From assembly GCA_002816705.1 (NCBI GenBank), contig MUCK01000049.1, positions 1 through 45,472 on the forward strand: a stretch of 45,472 bases of DNA, given 5' to 3'. The translations under genes and the position numbers were made by a program. Positions 42,203-45,472 of the stretch are shown here, in pieces. Positions within the stretch are counted from its first letter, which is position 1; every line of letters begins with the position of its first letter. A model generated the notes under the pieces. The model did not search any database. It was not told the DNA's origin and saw nothing but the letters and a program-made list of their open reading frames with translations. The stretch comes from SAR202 cluster bacterium Casp-Chloro-G4 (GTDB lineage: Bacteria > Chloroflexota > Dehalococcoidia > Lucifugimonadales > JADFKI01).

Positions 42203-43201
42203 TTATTCGGACTTTTCGGCCTCTGCCGCTGGAGGTGTCGCCTCGGCAGGCGTCTCTTCCGCCGCCGCTATTGCAGGCGCTGCTTCCGCTACGGGTGCCA
42301 CTTGAGGTGCGACTGCCGCTGGCGCTGCTTCTGCTACGGGCGCCACTGGAGGTGCGACTGCCGCTGGCGCAGCCACTACCGCGGGTGCGGCTACTTCTAC
42401 ACCTGCTCCAGAGTCTTCAACAGTTTCGTCATACTCAAGCGACATTCGCTGGTTCTGGCCCTCGACGATGGCTGTGGCCATGCGACCTGTAATCAGTCGA
42501 ATGGACCGAATGGCGTCGTCGTTGCCAGGAATGGGGTAATCAATAAGGTCGGGATCGCAATCAGAGTCGACCAGCGCAACAATCGGCACGCCAACTCTGC
42601 GGGCCTCTGCGACGGCTATAGCTTCCTTGCCGACGTCTACAACGAACAATGCACCCGGCATCTCGGTCATCTCTTTGATGCCGCCTAGGTATCGGTTAAG
42701 CCTGACGATGCTGCCATCTAACTTCAAGGCTTCCTTCTTGGTCAGCCTTTCAAATTCTCCCTTTGCCTTGCGGGTCTCAAGCTCTACAAGGTAGTCAATA
42801 CGGGACTGAATTGTCTTGAAGTTGGTAAGTGTGCCGCCCAACCATCGAGTGGTGATGTGGAATGCGCCTGAGCGTTGTGCCTCAGCGCTGATGGTATCCT
42901 GGGCCTGCTTCTTGGTCCCAACCATGAGAATCTTCTTGCCGTCGGCGGCTACGCTGGCCATGTAATCGGCCGCAACCTCCAGCATGCGCAAAGTCTTCTG
43001 AAGGTCGATTATGTGAATCCCATTTCGGTGCGCAAAAATATAGCGCCGCATTTTGGGATTCCATCGGCGCTTCTGATGTCCGAAATGAACGCCCGCTTCT
43101 AGCAGGGATTTCATGCTGACGTGCTCGGGTGCCTGTTTCTGCTGTGGCTGCGGTGGGGCGGGCTGAGTTGCGACGACGGGTTCTTGCACAATTTGCTCCA
43201 T
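42203..43201 (-). CDS. rpsB: 30S ribosomal protein S2 with Ala/Pro-rich extensions
   Basis: Ribosomal small-subunit protein. The core (about residues 29-255) is standard: [44 protein letters not shown] and [25 protein letters not shown]. The N-terminus adds about 28 residues rich in Gln/Pro, and the C-terminus adds about 75 Ala/Pro/Val/Glu-rich residues, including a 15-residue unit present twice (45-bp DNA repeat). Total 332 aa versus about 240 in E. coli. No good Shine-Dalgarno precedes the ATG; an alternative start at the internal Met (SMKSLLEAG) would remove the N-terminal tail. First gene of the operon. Confidence 0.93.
   Translation of the reverse strand: MEQIVQEPVVATQPAPPQPQQKQAPEHVSMKSLLEAGVHFGHQKRRWNPKMRRYIFAHRNGIHIIDLQKTLRMLEVAADYMASVAADGKKILMVGTKKQAQDTISAEAQRSGAFHITTRWLGGTLTNFKTIQSRIDYLVELETRKAKGEFERLTKKEALKLDGSIVRLNRYLGGIKEMTEMPGALFVVDVGKEAIAVAEARRVGVPIVALVDSDCDPDLIDYPIPGNDDAIRSIRLITGRMATAIVEGQNQRMSLEYDETVEDSGAGVEVAAPAVVAAPAAVAPPVAPVAEAAPAAVAPQVAPVAEAAPAIAAAEETPAEATPPAAEAEKSE
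42276..42365. repeat. 45-bp tandem repeat (2 copies) inside rpsB
   Basis: Units 42276-42320 and 42321-42365 differ at only a few positions and keep the frame, encoding about 15 Ala/Pro/Val-rich residues each in the S2 C-terminal tail. Confidence 0.85.
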
Positions 43202-43278
43202 AAATTAGGACTTTACGAATGGCTTAGATGGGCTGTAGAAACCCTTATAGACTTAAAAATGGTTACCTCAGAAAGTAT

Positions 43279-43307
43279 ATCATAGACGCGAATAGGTGGG
43301 CAATCAA
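43279..43307 (-). promoter_or_regulatory. rpsB operon promoter
   Basis: Minus strand: TTGATT (43302-43307), 17-bp spacer, TATGAT (43279-43284). Predicted start about 43272, leaving a 70-nt leader that could hold an S2-dependent control element; no structure was established. Confidence 0.65.
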
Positions 43308-43387
43308 ACTGAGGATGCCTTAAAAGCAATTTGCGGAGCGAAATATCGGGTCCGGCGCGCTGTAGAGGAAGGTGACCTTCAGCCAAA

Positions 43388-43417
43388 TTGACACTAAATT
43401 TTTCTCGCTGATATAAT
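43388..43417 (+). promoter_or_regulatory. tRNA-Ala promoter
   Basis: TTGACA (43388-43393), 18-bp spacer, TATAAT (43412-43417), both perfect, with TGA before the -10. Predicted start about 43424, ten bases before the tRNA. Confidence 0.8.
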
Positions 43418-43421
43418 CAAT

Positions 43422-43643
43422 TTAGTATATGTTGGGGCTGTAGCTCATCTGGGAGAGCGCGGCGTTCGCAATGCCGAGGCACGGGGTTCGAGTCCCCGCA
43501 GCTCCACCATCATGCACAATAGGCAGAACTCCTGGGTATGTTCTTAGAACCCGAGTAGTTGTCTGGGGCACATGGTATCTCATCACAGGATCACCGCCCT
43601 TTTTCTGGATATCTTTAACGAAGGACTTGATAAACGCCTTCCT
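43422..43643 (-). pseudogene. Possible serine-recombinase C-terminal remnant running into the tRNA gene
   Basis: On the minus strand the frame reads RKAFIKSFVKDIQKKGG, then MRYHVPQ and VLPIVHDGG, before running antisense through the tRNA to a TAA at 43422-43424. A helix with '(R)KAFIKSFVK.I' followed by 'M.YHVP' is how large serine recombinases often end. It is in the same frame as the coiled-coil segment upstream, separated by a single TAG at 43644-43646, so the two may once have been one gene. There is no start codon with a ribosome site, so it is not translated on its own. Identification is by pattern only. Confidence 0.4.
43434..43509 (+). tRNA. tRNA-Ala (anticodon CGC)
   Basis: 76-nt cloverleaf with encoded CCA. 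Acceptor GGGGCTG/CAGCTCC contains the G3-U70 pair that marks alanine tRNAs. D-arm GCTC...GAGC, anticodon arm with loop TTCGCAA (CGC at 34-36, reads GCG), T-arm CGGGG-TTCGAGT-CCCCG. It lies just downstream of a perfect promoter. The flank beyond its 3' end is a degraded, mobile-element-like stretch. Confidence 0.97.
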
Positions 43644-44339
43644 CTAGGCAGTCGATCCTTCCTCCAGCACTTTGCGTAACTCCCCCAACTGATTCTTGAT
43701 CTCCTCAATTTCTCGGGCGCGCCGATGGGTATCCTGCGACTCTTTATCGACTTGTTCTCTCTCCGTAAAGCGGGTTGCGTGACTGGAATCAAGCGACCTC
43801 ATATGTTTTTGCTGGCTGTCATAGAACTCCCAGAAAAAATGAGCTTGGACTTTCCCATTGGTTCCAGGGATGTGATTGTTGCCTGAAAGTTGAAGTAGAT
43901 CTCCGTTAGCTCACAGACGGTCATGAAGAAGTCCCTGGCTTATTGCCAAACGCCGGTATATATCTGACCTATTGGAATTTCGACTGTGTTCTGATTCATG
44001 ATTACCTGTATCGCCATATTGAAATCTCCTTCTTTCTTCTGAGTTTCCTGTTCCTGCTGCGTTCATTGTAATGACAATGTTGCCCGCAGCCCAGCTACTC
44101 CACATCTGGAGAGCCAAGTATCTTTAAGACAGAGCGAATCCCCGCAATGCGGAGGAGGCGTACCGCGAAATACGTAGAACCAGCAGCTCTCGAACATAGA
44201 TGGCTACGTAGGGCCAGAGATTAGCGGGTATGTTCATGAGTCAGGGGCAAGCGTAGCATCAGGCTACATGGAGGTCAGTGGCCTGCATCTGGGTGGTCAG
44301 TGCTAGGAGAGTAAGCGAGTGTCTGATAAGTAGGCAAGA
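43510..44339. other. Low-integrity interval between tRNA-Ala and the LuxR remnant
   Basis: About 830 bp with no intact gene. It holds the recombinase-like remnant and a broken small gene (both minus strand, entered separately). From 44118 to 44339 I see no coding signal, only a small hairpin near CCGCAATGCGG (about 44146-44156) and the 8-bp direct repeat GGTCAGTG at 44273 and 44295. No copy of the tRNA 3' end was found here as an att repeat. Confidence 0.6.
43644..44017 (-). pseudogene. Interrupted small gene with strong ribosome site, in-frame stop and -1 frame change
   Basis: GGAG at 44026-44029 lies 8 nt before ATG 44017. The frame reads MAIQVIMNQNTVEIPIGQ..., meets TAA at 43940-43942, then continues in the same frame as ARDFFMTVCELTEIYFNFQ...LEPMGKSK. 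From about 43856-43834 coding character passes to the -1 frame: HFFWEFYDSQQKHMRSLDSS, then a coiled-coil-like EIEEIKNQLGELRKVLEEG and a TAG at 43644-43646. The change lies at either GGGAAAG (minus strand, 43850-43856, in the correct phase for -1 slippage) or a run of six T's (A6 at 43834-43839 on the plus strand). Family not recognised. Either a decayed gene or two frames joined by slippage, with the stop codon arguing for decay. Confidence 0.5.
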
Positions 44340-44759
44340 CTAGACCTGGTTGTGGCGATTCGCGTAGGAGGCGGCTTGAGTGCGGTTGGCGGAGTCAGTC
44401 TTGTTCAGGATGTTGAGTACGTGGTTCCTAGCGGTACTGATGCTCATGAATAGTTCGCCGGCGATCTCCCGGTCTGTTCTGCCTGCGGCTACGAGCCGAA
44501 GTATCTCCACTTCTCGCTCGGTCAGGTCGTCAGGGTACTCAGTCTTCCGCGAAGGTCGAGCCTCCAGCTGGTGCAATGCAATTTCGCAAAGATGGCCCGA
44601 AAAGAGGTTCCCCCAAACGCCCACTCCGCAGGGATTTCCATTTGGCGCCCATGACACCTGGGATATGATCTGCCGCCTGCCTGCCTGACTCAATTCGCCC
44701 CTGAGATAATATCCAGCTACCACTCGGTTCCCGCTCGACAGACGGGCTCGCCGGTTCAA
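44340..44759 (-). pseudogene. LuxR-type DNA-binding domain protein, probable remnant
   Basis: The last 65 residues form a clear LuxR helix-turn-helix: DDLTEREVEILRLVAAGRTD, then EIAGELFMSISTARNHVLNI and NKTDSANRTQAASYANRH, like the C-terminus of large ATPase/TPR-LuxR regulators common in Chloroflexota. The first 70 residues match no receiver, ATPase or TPR pattern. The only start is a TTG overlapping the end of the ABC gene with no ribosome site. So it is more likely a 3' fragment of a larger regulator than a complete gene, but a small stand-alone regulator cannot be excluded. Confidence 0.55.
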
Positions 44760-45403
44760 AGTATCTGAGACAGGAATAGTTTGGTGCGATCGCTTTGAGG
44801 ATTATTGAATATTTGCTCCGGTGTTCCCTCTTCAACGATTACGCCCTCATCGAACATCATCATGCGGTCGGCGACCTCCCTTGCGAATCCCATCTCGTGC
44901 GTAACTACGATCATTGTTATGCCTGAGGTGGACAACTCCTGCATCACGTCTAGTACCTCTTTGATCATCTCCGGGTCCAGAGCTGATGTCGGTTCATCGA
45001 ACAACATGATCTTGGGCTGCATGGCAAGAGCTCGAGCTATCGCCACACGTTGTTGCTGACCACCGGAAAGTTGGGTGGGATACTTGTCTGCCTGGTCCAG
45101 TATTCCTACCCTCTCCAGAAGTTGATGAGCTAATTCTTCGGCCTTTTGCTTAGGCCATTTTCGTACGTTAGTTGGAGCTAAGGTGATGTTGCGAAGAACA
45201 CTCAAATGCGGAAACAGGTTGAATGATTGAAAGACCATTCCTACTTCGCTCCGAATGGCTTCAATATTCTTGATGTCATTGGTGAGTTCGATCCCATCAA
45301 TGATTATCTGACCCCGCTGGTGATCTTCCATTTTATTAAGGGTCCGAATAAATGTCGATTTGCCGGAACCAGACGGACCGAACAGTAAGGTGGATCTACT
45401 TAT
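44756..45403 (-). pseudogene. Amino-acid ABC transporter ATPase lacking its N-terminus
   Basis: GlnQ/HisP-type ATPase. Walker A (GPSGSGKST) lies upstream of the first ATG (45331), then [20 protein letters not shown] (Q-loop), the signature [15 protein letters not shown], Walker [13 protein letters not shown] and the switch His in VVTHEMG. The frame is closed by TGA at 45404-45406 only nine residues before Walker A, so the first 25-30 residues (A-loop and first strands) are absent and no other frame supplies them. The 191-aa product from the internal ATG would lack Walker A. Probably a truncation caused by rearrangement, in keeping with the fragment just upstream. No permease or binding-protein gene is in the window. 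Confidence 0.75.
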
Positions 45404-45472
45404 TCAAACAACAATGAGGCCAAATTAAGAGAGTCTTCCGCTACTTGGGGGCGGGTCTCAATGCCGGATGGT
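45400..45472 (-). pseudogene. 3' end of an unidentified coding frame at the window edge
   Basis: Minus-strand frame open from the window edge, reading [23 protein letters not shown] and ending with TAA at 45400-45402. Too short to place in a family. It abuts and slightly overlaps the truncated ABC frame, which suggests a junction between two gene pieces, though it could be the normal end of a complete upstream gene. Confidence 0.3.

Noticed and set aside
43583-43792. 69-codon minus-strand frame
   Set aside because: Composition is Arg/Ser-rich with no ribosome site; the overlapping -1 frame has a far more protein-like coiled-coil sequence.
43911-44117. 68-codon minus-strand frame
   Set aside because: It overlaps a better start with a clear Shine-Dalgarno (44017) in another frame and shows no family pattern.
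44146-44156. Possible partial copy of the tRNA-Ala 3' end (TCCCCGCA) as an att site
   Set aside because: Only 8 bases match, too short to support an attachment-site duplication.
44539-44835. 98-codon minus-strand frame across the ABC/LuxR junction
   Set aside because: No recognisable domain; it overlaps the well-supported ABC C-terminus in another frame.
1-45472. CRISPR array or restriction/defence system
   Set aside because: No regularly spaced repeats and no cas, restriction or toxin-antitoxin gene signatures were seen; the TM0106-type nuclease has housekeeping-like neighbours.

Overview
The window looks like a chromosomal segment of an uncultured Chloroflexota bacterium, most plausibly a Dehalococcoidia/SAR202-type lineage. 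This is inference from gene content and from the short Thermus/Chloroflexi-type EF-Ts; no marker phylogeny was run. It combines housekeeping genes with scattered catabolic oxidoreductases: an LLM flavin monooxygenase, a class III CoA-transferase, a ThDP enzyme, an Ldh-family dehydrogenase and an HpcH aldolase. GC is moderate (mid-50s % by eye), genes are tightly packed on both strands, and TTG starts are common (about ten genes, several fixed by a well-spaced Shine-Dalgarno).

Layout: 1-1.0 kb is the 3' end of a membrane DUF4129 protein and an alkyltransferase (ogt). 1.1-4.8 kb (-) is dnaE. 5.0-7.0 kb (-) is groES-groEL with a consensus promoter and a CIRCE-like operator. 7.3-10.4 kb (+) holds a UbiA-family phosphoribosyltransferase with a predicted leaderless promoter and a membrane Fe-S oxidoreductase (ETF:menaquinone oxidoreductase type). 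10.5-15.8 kb has a TM0106-family nuclease, a Zn-dehydrogenase, and opposite them a sugar-oxidation group (aldo/keto reductase, L-rhamnose mutarotase, 5'-truncated amidohydrolase), then galU. 15.8-17.5 kb is a CoA-transferase plus a VOC protein. 17.5-19.8 kb (-) is a LuxR regulator with a degenerate receiver followed by two HtrA-like serine proteases without signal peptides. 19.9-27.1 kb is catabolic: CCG-domain Fe-S protein, LLM flavin oxidoreductase, ThDP enzyme, orphan HPt protein, Ldh-type dehydrogenase and MFS transporter. 27.3-33.0 kb contains a carbamoyltransferase-fold protein missing key carbamoyl-phosphate residues, a geranylgeranyl-reductase-like flavoprotein, a pterin dehydratase, an aldolase, a polysaccharide deacetylase and a membrane-anchored alpha/beta hydrolase.

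33.0-43.2 kb (-) is the conserved bacterial block rpsB-tsf-pyrH-frr-uppS-cdsA-dxr-rseP followed, after a terminator, by ispG-proS. It couples translation genes with isoprenoid and phospholipid synthesis (dxr, ispG, uppS, cdsA). It is read from a good sigma-70-like promoter in front of rpsB.

43.4-45.5 kb is different. A tRNA-Ala(CGC) gene is followed by about 800 bp of mostly broken coding sequence: a possible serine-recombinase tail running antisense into the tRNA, and a small gene interrupted by a stop codon and a frame change. Then come a LuxR DNA-binding-domain remnant and an amino-acid ABC ATPase that has lost its N-terminus. It reads as a decaying mobile-element insertion next to a tRNA. 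The most interesting leads are the carbamoyltransferase-fold protein lacking the usual Arg/Lys, the regulator-plus-two-proteases cassette, and the frame-shifted gene beside the tRNA.
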